In this document: piece after piece, positions 1-5,572 of the stretch
Position numbering within the stretch: position 1 is the first letter of the stretch
Layout of the letters: each line of letters opens with the position of its first letter
Assembly (NCBI GenBank): GCA_013152795.1
Contig: JAADFS010000118.1
Location: 1-5,572, forward strand
From: Deferribacteres bacterium
Lineage (GTDB): Bacteria; Nitrospirota; Thermodesulfovibrionia; UBA6902
Length of the DNA: 5,572 nucleotides
Reading direction: 5' to 3'
The notes under the pieces: generated by a model
What the model was told of the DNA's origin: nothing
Seen by the model: only the letters and a program-made list of their open reading frames with translations
Databases searched by the model: none
Made by a program: the position numbers and the translations under genes

Positions 1-371
1 CAGAGCACTTTGCCGCAAAGTTTTCCGCAAAGCTCAATAAGACCGTCAGGGGTTTTACGGAGGAGACAATAGAGTTCCTCAGGAGCAGGCAGTGGAAGGG
101 CAACATAAGGGAATTTGAAAACGCGATCCAGAGGGCCGTGCTTGTGGCAAAGTCCGACCTGATATGCGCGGATGATTTCATGATCGGCGGAAACCTGCCT
201 CAGGGTCCGTCGCATAACGGCAGCCTGAGGGATATGGAGATGGACCTGATCCTGAAGACCCTTGAGGATACAAAAGGCAACAAGGCGAAGGCTGCAAAGG
301 CCCTCGGCGTAAGCGTAAGGACCATCAGGAACAAGCTGAACGCATACGGGAAAAAATTTCCGGCAGCGTGA
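1..371 (+). CDS. Sigma-54-dependent response regulator/transcriptional activator, C-terminal part (5' end outside window)
   Basis: The open frame enters from the left edge (first full codon at position 3) and ends at TGA 369-371, giving 122 visible residues. The first ~55 residues match the end of the AAA+ sigma-54 interaction domain: an EHF..KF stretch at the start, then WKGNIREFENA at visible residues 31-41, the counterpart of the usual WPGNVREL(E/K)N sensor-2 motif. A short linker leads to a Fis-type DNA-binding domain (about residues 76-116) with helix-turn-helix KAKAAKALGVSVRTIRNKL. The RT(I/L)RNKL ending is typical of flagellar activators of the FlrC/FleR/FlbD group. Proteins of this class bind enhancer-like sites and use ATP hydrolysis to open sigma-54 promoters. 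The receiver domain, Walker motifs and GAFTGA loop lie outside the window, so phosphorylation control cannot be judged. Its position before flgB, with a sigma-54-like promoter between them, suggests it controls the operon. Oddity: Lys replaces the usual Pro in WPGN. Family assignment is firm; the exact orthologue is not. Confidence 0.93.
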   Translation, partial: EHFAAKFSAKLNKTVRGFTEETIEFLRSRQWKGNIREFENAIQRAVLVAKSDLICADDFMIGGNLPQGPSHNGSLRDMEMDLILKTLEDTKGNKAKAAKALGVSVRTIRNKLNAYGKKFPAA

Positions 372-392
372 AAACCTTGCCGGTGCAATGAA

Positions 393-410
393 GGGGACAG
401 GGGGCAGGGG
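393..410 (+). repeat. G-rich imperfect tandem repeat upstream of the candidate promoter
   Basis: Three runs of guanines (393-396, 400-404, 407-410) are separated by ACA and CA, forming an imperfect repeat of an ACAGGGG/GCAGGGG unit. It lies roughly 55-75 bp upstream of the start predicted for the sigma-54-like promoter, within the range where activators of this class may bind. There is no clear dyad symmetry, so a binding site is only a possibility. It may be compositional noise. Confidence 0.3.
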
Positions 411-439
411 TGTGATGCAACTGCACGGCGTGGAGGATG

Positions 440-455
440 TGGCATGGATTTTGAT
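440..455 (+). promoter_or_regulatory. Candidate sigma-54 (-24/-12) promoter for the flgB operon
   Basis: TGGCATG at 440-446, four bases, then TTGAT at 451-455 matches the consensus TGGCACG-N4-TTGCW at 10 of 12 defined positions, with exact GG-to-G(C) spacing. The mismatches are T for C in the -24 box and, more seriously, A for C in the usually invariant GC of the -12 box. Transcription would start near 466, leaving a ~39-nt leader before the flgB ATG. Support comes from context: the gene just upstream encodes a sigma-54 activator, and rod/MS-ring operons are sigma-54-dependent in many bacteria. The -12 mismatch could make it weak or inactive. Confidence 0.5.
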
Positions 456-504
456 AACTTTTGACAGTAATTACAGGAAGTTCGGTATACGGGAGGTATA
501 AAAC

Positions 505-870
505 ATGGACACCAACTTTGAGATTCTCCACAGGATACTGCAGGCAACAGGCATGAGGCAGAAGGTCATCGCCTCCAATATCGCCAATGCAGATACGCCG
601 GGCTACAAGGCAAAGGATGTGAAATTCGGCAATATCCTCGGCAGGCAGCTCGGTCTTGCAACCACGGCGCCCGGGCATATCAGCGGTACGGACAGCAGCA
701 CCAGCAGGAGCTTTGTGATTGAAAAGAATCCCTCCTGGGGCGACGGCAATAACGTGGAGCTTAATATCGAGGTCGCAAAGATGACGGAAAACGCCCTCAT
801 ACACGATGCCGCTCTGAAGATACTCTCGACAAAGATAAAGATGTTCAGAGCCGCTGTCAGGGGCAAATAA
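505..870 (+). CDS. flgB: Flagellar basal-body proximal rod protein FlgB
   Basis: FlgB is a proximal-rod subunit, exported by the flagellar type III system and assembled on the MS ring with FliE, FlgC and FlgF. The 121-residue product is near the usual family length (about 110-140). Residues 23-36 carry the rod/hook-family N-terminal motif ASNIANADTPGYKA, and the region from about 81 to the end is the conserved C-terminal helix (GNNVELNIEVAKMTENAL...), which pairs with the N-terminal helix in rod proteins. The middle, about 45-78, is Ser/Thr/Gly-rich and variable, as is normal. ATG 505 is chosen because GGGAGG at 491-496 sits 8 nt upstream and the N-terminus aligns with family starts. No signal peptide is present, as expected for type III export. 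It is the first gene of the operon and ends in TAA with another in-frame TAA at 874-876. Confidence 0.96.
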   Translation: MDTNFEILHRILQATGMRQKVIASNIANADTPGYKAKDVKFGNILGRQLGLATTAPGHISGTDSSTSRSFVIEKNPSWGDGNNVELNIEVAKMTENALIHDAALKILSTKIKMFRAAVRGK

Positions 871-894
871 AAATAAAACCAGCAGGAGGCAGGC

Positions 895-1302
895 ATGGAT
901 ATTTTCAAGGTGAGCGCATCAGCGCTTGATGCCCAGCGGATAAGGATGAACACCATAGCGTCCAACATGGCGAACGCCCAGTCAACCAGGACGGACAAGG
1001 GCGGCCCTTACGTAAAGAAAGAGGTCGTGTTTGAGACGATGCCTGTGGGTCCGGGCGGGCCGCCGGGGCTTGAGGGAGTGAGGGTCAGGGAGATCGTGGA
1101 GGACACGAGGCCTCCCATTACGGTGTACGACCCGGGGCATCCTGATGCGGATGAAAACGGTTATGTGAAGATGCCGGATATCAATGTCATTGAAGAGATG
1201 GTGAACATGATGACGGCCCTGCGGGCGTATGAGGCGAATATCAGGGCGTTCAACATATCAAAGGGCATGTACCAGAAGGCCCTTCAACTCGGGAGGCTCT
1301 AA
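895..1302 (+). CDS. flgC: Flagellar basal-body rod protein FlgC
   Basis: FlgC is a proximal-rod subunit that stacks with FlgB in the flagellar rod. The 135-residue protein has the usual FlgC length and both conserved ends. Residues 9-39 hold the SALDAQR..MNTIASNMANAQSTRT..GGPY block typical of FlgC. Residues 78-90 (VYDPGHPDADENGYV) and 91-116 (KMPDINVIEEMVNMM..LRAYEANI) form the conserved C-terminal block. The Gly/Pro-rich segment at 51-58 marks the variable middle. ATG 895 is preceded by AGGAGG at 884-889, 5 nt away. The gap from flgB is 24 nt, and the stop TAA abuts the fliE start codon directly, so the two are probably translationally coupled; the last flgC codons supply the fliE Shine-Dalgarno sequence. 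Confidence 0.97.
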   Translation: MDIFKVSASALDAQRIRMNTIASNMANAQSTRTDKGGPYVKKEVVFETMPVGPGGPPGLEGVRVREIVEDTRPPITVYDPGHPDADENGYVKMPDINVIEEMVNMMTALRAYEANIRAFNISKGMYQKALQLGRL

Positions 1303-1602
1303 ATGGCGGATATTAATATCGGCAATATCACCGGCAATACCGAATCCGGCGGCACTGGCCGGACAAAGGGGCTGAATGATGAAAAGACAGGTGCCTTTGA
1401 TGCGGTTATCAACGAGGCCCTGGCCAAGGTCTCGGAAGTGCAGAACGATGTGGATACAGCGGTTAAGGAGCTTGCTGCAGGCGGTGATATCACAAATGCG
1501 GTGCTTGCCGTTGAAAAGGCGGATATGACATTCCAGTTGATGGTGGAGATAAGGAACAAGCTCCTTCGGAGTTACGAAGAGATCATGAGGATGCAGGTTT
1601 AA
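1303..1602 (+). CDS. fliE: Flagellar hook-basal body complex protein FliE
   Basis: FliE is the small adaptor between the FliF MS ring and the rod; it is one of the first export substrates and is needed for rod growth. The 99-residue product has the usual length. Its conserved signature is C-terminal: residues 61-73 (GDITNAVLAVEKA) and 80-99 (MVEIRNKLLRSYEEIMRMQV), matching the family pattern of a helix ending in RNKL..(A/S)Y.EI(M)RMQV. The N-terminal 30 residues are Gly/Asn/Thr-rich and probably disordered. ATG 1303 follows the flgC stop with no gap; GGGAGG at 1291-1296, inside the end of flgC, is spaced 6 nt from it. The TAA stop is 3 nt before the fliF ATG. Confidence 0.97.
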   Translation: MADINIGNITGNTESGGTGRTKGLNDEKTGAFDAVINEALAKVSEVQNDVDTAVKELAAGGDITNAVLAVEKADMTFQLMVEIRNKLLRSYEEIMRMQV

Positions 1603-1605
1603 GAA

Positions 1606-3156
1606 ATGGCCGGCATGGAAGACTTCTTTAAACAGGTGAAATCCCTGCCCACGGGCAAGATACTGGTTCTCATACTCGTTGTCGTGCTGAGTGTAACCGG
1701 CATGGTTCTCCTGTTTTCGTGGATCCAGAAGGCTGATTACCAGGTGCTGTATTCAAACCTTTCCGAGGATGACGCAGGAAGGATAGTTCAGGAGCTGACG
1801 GACAGGAAGGTGCCCTATGAGCTTGCCCCCGGCGGCACGGTACTCGTGCCGTCAGGCAAGGTATACGAGCTCAGGCTTCAGCTTGCGTCACAGGGACTGC
1901 CCCAGGGTGCGGGAGTCGGTTTTGAAATCTTTGACAACACGAGCTTTACAACGAGTGAATTCGTCCAGAAGCTCAACTACAGGAGGGCCCTGGAGGGCGA
2001 GCTGGCACGGACCATAAGATCACTGGCCGGCGTACGGCAGGCAAGGGTGCACCTCGTGGTACCGGACAAGTCCATGTTCGCATTTCAGGAGGACAAGACC
2101 CGTCCGTCCGCGGCCGTGTTCGTATCCCTGCAGCAGGGAAGGAGGCTTAATAACAGAGAGGTCGAGGGAATAATATATCTCGTATCAAGCAGCGTGGAGG
2201 ACCTGTCTCCCAATAATATCACGGTGGTGGACGACAGGGGCGAACTGCTTACAAAACCGGATGATGACAGCATCATGAGCCTGAGCACTACCCAGATGGA
2301 ATACCAGCATAATTTCGAGAAAAAGATGGCATCCAAGATCGTCAGCATCCTCGAGCCGGTCGTCGGCAGGGGCAGGGTAAAGGCAAGGGTGTCATCAGAG
2401 TTTGACTTTACCAGGAGCGAGAGGACCGAAGAGATTTACGACCCTGACGGCGCGGTTGTGAGGAGCGAGCAGAAGAGCACGGAAAAGACGACATCCGGCG
2501 GGCCTGCGGGCATACCCGGCGTTGCATCAAACCTGCCGGGCGGGGCAGCGGGCAATTTCGCCTCCTCTATAGGACAGTCCCAGAAGCAGGATGAGACGAT
2601 CAATTATGAAACGAGCAAGACCGTAACCCGTATAGTGGAATCCCCGGTGACGCTGGAACGGCTGACCGTGGCTATACTTATCGACGGTATACTGCCCTCT
2701 CAGAAGGATTCGGTTGAAAATGCGGAAAAATATACCGTCCACAGTGAAGAGGATATCAAGTATTATGAAGACATAGTCAAAAAGACCGTAGGGTTCAACG
2801 ATGAAAGGGGAGACGAGATAAGCCTGACCGTCATGCCGTTCAGGGAGATTGACACAGGCGAGGCCGTGGAAGCCAAAAAGGATTATCTCCCCCTGGTCTA
2901 TACAATCCTGAGATATCTCTCGCCTGTTGCAGTGGCGCTTTTGTTTTTCCTTTTCATACTGAGGCCGTTGATCCGCTCGCTTTCAAAGATGTCGCCGCCG
3001 CCGGCGAGCGCACCTGCTGCACCTGAAGCCGCCGCCGAACAGGCCCAGCCTGCAAAGCCCAGGGAGATATCCGTGGAAAGGCAGGTCGTTGAATGGGCTG
3101 ATAAACACCCGGAACAGGCGGCGGGCATAGTGAAGGGCTGGCTGGAGGAACGGTAG
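1606..3156 (+). CDS. fliF: Flagellar MS-ring protein FliF
   Basis: FliF forms the inner-membrane MS ring that houses the export gate and carries the C ring. The 516-residue protein has the full expected layout: cytoplasmic N-terminus; first membrane helix at about 19-40; YscJ-like ring-building region from about 44 to 215, including the conserved YSNLSEDDAG (49-58), ASQGLPQG (94-101) and ARVHLVVPDKS (146-156); a third ring-building/beta-collar region at about 225-415 with a Gly-rich insertion at about 298-321; second membrane helix at about 429-453; an Ala/Pro-rich linker at 463-485; and the FliG-binding tail at 487-516 (EISVERQVVEWADKHPEQAA...WLEE). The start has no strong Shine-Dalgarno sequence (only GCAGG at 1593-1597 region), and an in-frame ATG at 1615 is a less favoured alternative; translation probably depends on coupling to fliE. 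The stop TAG abuts the fliG ATG in the same frame. Confidence 0.98.
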   Translation: MAGMEDFFKQVKSLPTGKILVLILVVVLSVTGMVLLFSWIQKADYQVLYSNLSEDDAGRIVQELTDRKVPYELAPGGTVLVPSGKVYELRLQLASQGLPQGAGVGFEIFDNTSFTTSEFVQKLNYRRALEGELARTIRSLAGVRQARVHLVVPDKSMFAFQEDKTRPSAAVFVSLQQGRRLNNREVEGIIYLVSSSVEDLSPNNITVVDDRGELLTKPDDDSIMSLSTTQMEYQHNFEKKMASKIVSILEPVVGRGRVKARVSSEFDFTRSERTEEIYDPDGAVVRSEQKSTEKTTSGGPAGIPGVASNLPGGAAGNFASSIGQSQKQDETINYETSKTVTRIVESPVTLERLTVAILIDGILPSQKDSVENAEKYTVHSEEDIKYYEDIVKKTVGFNDERGDEISLTVMPFREIDTGEAVEAKKDYLPLVYTILRYLSPVAVALLFFLFILRPLIRSLSKMSPPPASAPAAPEAAAEQAQPAKPREISVERQVVEWADKHPEQAAGIVKGWLEER

Positions 3157-4143
3157 ATGGCGGCCGACGGGTATGAAAAGGCCGCAATATTCCTGAGCGC
3201 GGTGGGGGAGGATGTCGCGGCCAAGATACTGAGAAATCTTGATGCGGATGTCATAGGCAAGATATCCTCCTACATGGCGAAGATCAAGACCAATGACCGT
3301 TCCGCAGTGGAGGGTGTGTTCCAGGAGGTTTCTGAAAAGATAGAGGCAGGCGCCATTCAACTGGGCGGCGAGGAATATGTAAAGAAGATACTCACCAAGG
3401 GTCTTGGAAACGATGATGCTGAAAAGATACTGGAGATGGTGGAGAAAGAGAGCCCGTTTGATTCACTCAAGTGGGTCAATCCCCGGACATTGTCGAATTT
3501 CCTCGTCACCGAGCATCCCCAGACCATAGCGCTCATACTGTGTTTTCTTGAGCCCGAGCAGGCCGCTGAAGTCATGCTGACCCTGCCGGAGCATTTAAGA
3601 GGCGATGTCGCCCTGAGAGTGGCCGAGACCGAGAGGATACCCGAGAGCGCCCTTGAAGACATAGAAGAGGTGCTGAAAGTCCAGCTTGACGTGGGCAAGG
3701 GCAGGGAGAGCAAGACATTCCACGGCACAAAGGTAATCGCCGAGATACTGAACCAGTGTGAAAGGAGCACCGAGCAGAGCATCCTCGAAAAGATCGAGGA
3801 GGAAAACAGCGAGATAGCAGAGGCCATAAGGGAGCTGATGCTCGTATTCGACGACATAGAGAAGATAGATGACAAGGGTATCCAGATGATACTGAAAGAG
3901 GTAAGCACCGAAGACCTGTCGCTTGCACTAAAGGGTGCCTCCAACAGCCTCAAGGAAAAGATATTCAGCAATATGTCGCAGAGGGCGGTCAAGATACTGA
4001 AGGAAGAGATGGAGACCAAGGGGCCTGTGAGGGTGTCCGACGTTGAGAAGGCCCAGCGCAATATTATAAACATTGCGAGAAAGCTCGAGGAAGAGGGACT
4101 GATCGTGATTGCAGGCAGGGGCAAGGAGGAACTAATTGAGTAA
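3157..4143 (+). CDS. fliG: Flagellar motor switch protein FliG
   Basis: FliG is the rotor protein that joins the MS ring (via FliF) to FliM and meets the stator to generate torque. The 328-residue product has the family's usual length and all three parts: the N-terminal FliF-binding domain (about 1-95, starting YEKAAIFLSAVGED); the middle domain with the EHPQT motif at 119-123; and the C-terminal domain from about 190, with LMLVFDDIEKIDD at 227-239 in place of the common (M)FVF motif. The torque-helix charges are all retained: K259, R276, E283, E284 and R292 correspond by alignment, at a constant offset, to E. coli K264, R281, D288, D289 and R297. ATG 3157 follows the fliF stop directly, with GGAGG at 3144-3148 8 nt upstream. 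Its 3' end overlaps fliH by 8 nt. Assignment is secure. Confidence 0.98.
   Translation: MAADGYEKAAIFLSAVGEDVAAKILRNLDADVIGKISSYMAKIKTNDRSAVEGVFQEVSEKIEAGAIQLGGEEYVKKILTKGLGNDDAEKILEMVEKESPFDSLKWVNPRTLSNFLVTEHPQTIALILCFLEPEQAAEVMLTLPEHLRGDVALRVAETERIPESALEDIEEVLKVQLDVGKGRESKTFHGTKVIAEILNQCERSTEQSILEKIEEENSEIAEAIRELMLVFDDIEKIDDKGIQMILKEVSTEDLSLALKGASNSLKEKIFSNMSQRAVKILKEEMETKGPVRVSDVEKAQRNIINIARKLEEEGLIVIAGRGKEELIE
4123..4138 (+). promoter_or_regulatory. Strong ribosome binding site setting a TTG start for fliH
   Basis: AAGGAGGA at 4123-4130, inside the end of fliG, is a near-perfect anti-16S match, and TTG at 4136-4138 lies 6 nt after its AGGAGG core. The next in-frame ATG (4154) is 24 nt from this core and has only a short AGG immediately before it. 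This placement favours TTG as the real fliH start. Confidence 0.7.
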
Positions 4144-4756
4144 CAGCAGGATCATGAAAAACAGCGATGCAGCCCTGTACAGCATGCCTTCACTGGAGGA
4201 GGATATGCCCCCCGGCGGCAGTGATGCAGTGCTGCAGAATGCGGAAGAGATACAGAGGAAGGCATACGAGGAGGGTTTTGCCTCCGGCGAAAAGGCGGGT
4301 TTTGCAGAAGGGGAACAAAAGGCGGTCATACTCATGGAGCGCCTGGAGAAGATCATAAGGGAGATAGCCGACCTCAGGGAGAAAACCGCCCGCGAGCTTG
4401 AATCACAGATCGTGGAGCTTGCAACCGCCATAGCGCGGAAGATAATAATCGAGGAAATCAACACGAGGCCTGAAATCATCGTAACAATGGTAAGAGAGGC
4501 CATGAAAAAAATGCAGAGGGGAGGGAAGGTCACCATCAGAATCAACCCGGCCCTCCATGATATCTTCATGAAAAGGAAACCGGAGCTGACCGGTATACAC
4601 CCGGACATAGTTTTTGAGGTGACCCCGAATCTGCCGGTCACCGCTCCTCTTGTGATAAGCGACACCGAAGAGGCGGTGACGGATATTGATTCCCTGCTTG
4701 AGAACATTTCAGAGGAAATGAAAAATGCCACCGGCGGTGAGCATGACGGCTATTGA
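4136..4756 (+). CDS. fliH: Flagellar assembly protein FliH (export ATPase stator/regulator)
   Basis: FliH binds the FliI ATPase and links it to the C ring and export gate. The 206-residue product shows the family architecture: a variable acidic N-terminus; a glycine-repeat helix with G47, G51, G55 and G59 spaced exactly four apart (GxxxGxxxGxxxG), preceded by A43; a charged coiled-coil region at about 60-110; and a C-terminal FliH/V-ATPase-E-like domain (about 90-195, including IVELATAIARKII and VTIRINP at 132-138). The C-terminal strand reads LVISDTEEAVTDIDSLLENI, with EE where many homologues have a Gly near the (G)xxDxxL pattern. Translation most likely starts at TTG 4136, overlapping fliG by 8 nt; ATG 4154 is the alternative and would shorten it by six residues. 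There is no tryptophan anywhere, so the N-terminal Trp residues used by Salmonella FliH for C-ring/FlhA contact are absent. Assignment rests on the glycine repeat, the C-terminal domain and its place between fliG and fliI. Confidence 0.94.
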   Translation: MSNSRIMKNSDAALYSMPSLEEDMPPGGSDAVLQNAEEIQRKAYEEGFASGEKAGFAEGEQKAVILMERLEKIIREIADLREKTARELESQIVELATAIARKIIIEEINTRPEIIVTMVREAMKKMQRGGKVTIRINPALHDIFMKRKPELTGIHPDIVFEVTPNLPVTAPLVISDTEEAVTDIDSLLENISEEMKNATGGEHDGY

Positions 4757-5572
4757 CCTCAGACCATACATCTCTGCCGTAAACAACTCCGATCCCGTAA
4801 AGGTATACGGGAGGGTGGTGGAAATAACCGGCCTTACCATCAAGGCGACCGGCCTTGACGTGAGCATTGGAGAGGCGTGCTGGATATACTCCGACGGTGC
4901 AGTCCCCATAGATGCAGAGGTGGTCGGTTTCAAAGAGGGAAAGATCGTGCTCATGGCGGCCGGCGAGATGTCGGGCATAAGGCATGGAAGCAGGGTGATG
5001 CCCCTGGGAAGGAATATCTCGGTAAAGGTCGGCGATGAACTCATAGGGAGGGTGGTTGACGCAGGAGGAAATCCGATAGACGGCAGGGGGCCCTTCAGCG
5101 GTACGGATTATCCCCTGTTTGCATCATCGCCGAATCCGCTCAAGAGGCAGAGGATCACAGAGCCCATGGATATCGGCATAAGGGCGATAAACGGCCTGCT
5201 TACCTGCGGCAAAGGCCAGAGGATCGGCATAATGGCCGGCTCGGGGGTGGGAAAGAGCATCCTGCTGAGCATGATTGCCAGATACTCCGAGGCATCCGTC
5301 AATGTAATAGCGCTGATCGGCGAGAGGAGCCGTGAGGTGCGGGAATTTGTCGAGAAAAACCTCGGGCCGGAGGGACTCAGGAAATCGATTGTCGTTGTAT
5401 CCACCTCGGAGCAGACACCGCTGGCAAAGGTGAGGGGTGCGTTTGCAGCCACTGCCATTGCCGAGTATTTCAGGAACCGGGGGAACGACGTCCTCCTGCT
5501 GATGGATTCACTGACGCGCGTGGCCATGGCCCAGCGGGAGATAGGCCTTGCAGTCGGAGAGCCGCCCACCAC
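4743..5572 (+). CDS. fliI: Flagellum-specific ATPase FliI, N-terminal ~276 residues (3' end outside window)
   Basis: FliI is the F1-beta-like ATPase that energises and organises substrate delivery to the flagellar type III export gate. The visible 276 residues, about 60% of the usual ~435, contain the N-terminal beta-barrel (about 18-92, GRVVEITGLTIKATGLD...), a GRVVDAGGNPIDG segment (102-114), P-loop AGSGVGKS at 165-172, the GERxREV catalytic-glutamate motif at 193-199 (E194), Walker B LLLMD at 251-255 followed by SLTR, and the MAQREIGLAVGEPPT block at the edge. Residue 196 is Ser where most FliI proteins have Gly (GERGREV). ATG 4743 is favoured because it matches family N-termini; GTG 4737, two codons earlier and in frame, is possible. 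The Shine-Dalgarno sequence is weak, and the gene overlaps fliH by 14 nt, pointing to translational coupling. No frameshift is seen. Confidence 0.97.
   Translation, partial: MTAIDLRPYISAVNNSDPVKVYGRVVEITGLTIKATGLDVSIGEACWIYSDGAVPIDAEVVGFKEGKIVLMAAGEMSGIRHGSRVMPLGRNISVKVGDELIGRVVDAGGNPIDGRGPFSGTDYPLFASSPNPLKRQRITEPMDIGIRAINGLLTCGKGQRIGIMAGSGVGKSILLSMIARYSEASVNVIALIGERSREVREFVEKNLGPEGLRKSIVVVSTSEQTPLAKVRGAFAATAIAEYFRNRGNDVLLLMDSLTRVAMAQREIGLAVGEPPT

Noticed and set aside
360..383. Inverted repeat CCGGCA...TGCCGG spanning the activator stop codon, as a possible terminator
   Set aside because: The stem is only 6 bp with a 12-nt loop and no T-run follows, so it does not look like an intrinsic terminator.
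461..491. Sigma-70-like promoter: perfect TTGACA at 461-466 with TATACG at 486-491
   Set aside because: The spacer is 19 bp and the -10 matches only 4 of 6. Transcription would begin at or just after the flgB ribosome binding site (491-496), leaving almost no leader. The -35 match may be chance, though basal transcription cannot be excluded.
325..804. Antisense open frame spanning the intergenic region and flgB
   Set aside because: It runs opposite the clearly real flgB and the activator's 3' end, has Cys/His-rich composition without domain-like pattern, and would cover the candidate promoter.
2003..2018. TGGCACG inside fliF, a perfect sigma-54 -24 box
   Set aside because: The expected -12 position reads ATAAG rather than TTGCW, and it lies in a conserved coding region.
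3357..4124. Long antisense open frame (255 codons) opposite fliG
   Set aside because: It is Ser-rich and low in complexity, as expected for the complement of a Glu/Lys/Ile-rich gene with biased codons, and it resembles no known protein. It is a shadow of fliG.
1..5572. Undescribed system, mobile element, CRISPR array or RNA gene
   Set aside because: Every base outside 372-504 and 871-894 is accounted for by recognised flagellar or regulatory genes or by 0-3 nt gaps; no long repeats, tRNA-like folds or integrase/transposase sequences are visible.

Overview
The window is an ordinary-looking, densely packed flagellar basal-body operon, read entirely from the + strand. It holds the 3' end of a sigma-54-dependent (NtrC/FlrC/FlbD-type) activator gene (1-371), a 133-bp intergenic region with a candidate -24/-12 promoter, and then flgB, flgC, fliE, fliF, fliG, fliH and the first ~60% of fliI, which runs off the right edge.

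The organism is a flagellated bacterium. The base composition is moderately GC-rich and the codon use favours AGG for Arg and ATA for Ile. Together with a sigma-54 activator directly upstream of flgB-flgC-fliE-fliF-fliG-fliH-fliI, this would suit a Nitrospirota- or Desulfobacterota-like lineage. That placement is inference; no marker in the window fixes the taxonomy.

Layout: 1-371 encodes the end of the AAA+ domain and a Fis-type helix-turn-helix. Positions 372-504 contain a G-rich repeat, a sigma-54-like promoter (440-455) and the flgB ribosome binding site. From 505 onward the genes are spaced 24 nt (flgB/flgC), 0 nt (flgC/fliE), 3 nt (fliE/fliF) and 0 nt (fliF/fliG), followed by overlaps of 8 nt (fliG/fliH) and 14 nt (fliH/fliI). 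This is a single transcription unit with probable translational coupling. flgB through fliG all lie in the same reading frame, separated only by stop codons.

The genes work together at the base of the flagellum. FliF forms the MS ring in the inner membrane, and FliG binds the FliF C-terminus to start the C ring/rotor. FliE, FlgB and FlgC form the junction and proximal rod on top of the MS ring. FliH and FliI are the stator and ATPase of the type III export apparatus that delivers the rod proteins. The upstream activator probably switches on this operon through sigma-54. I saw no mobile element, RNA gene, CRISPR array or unknown system; the points worth a second look are promoter architecture, start-codon choice and a few residue substitutions.
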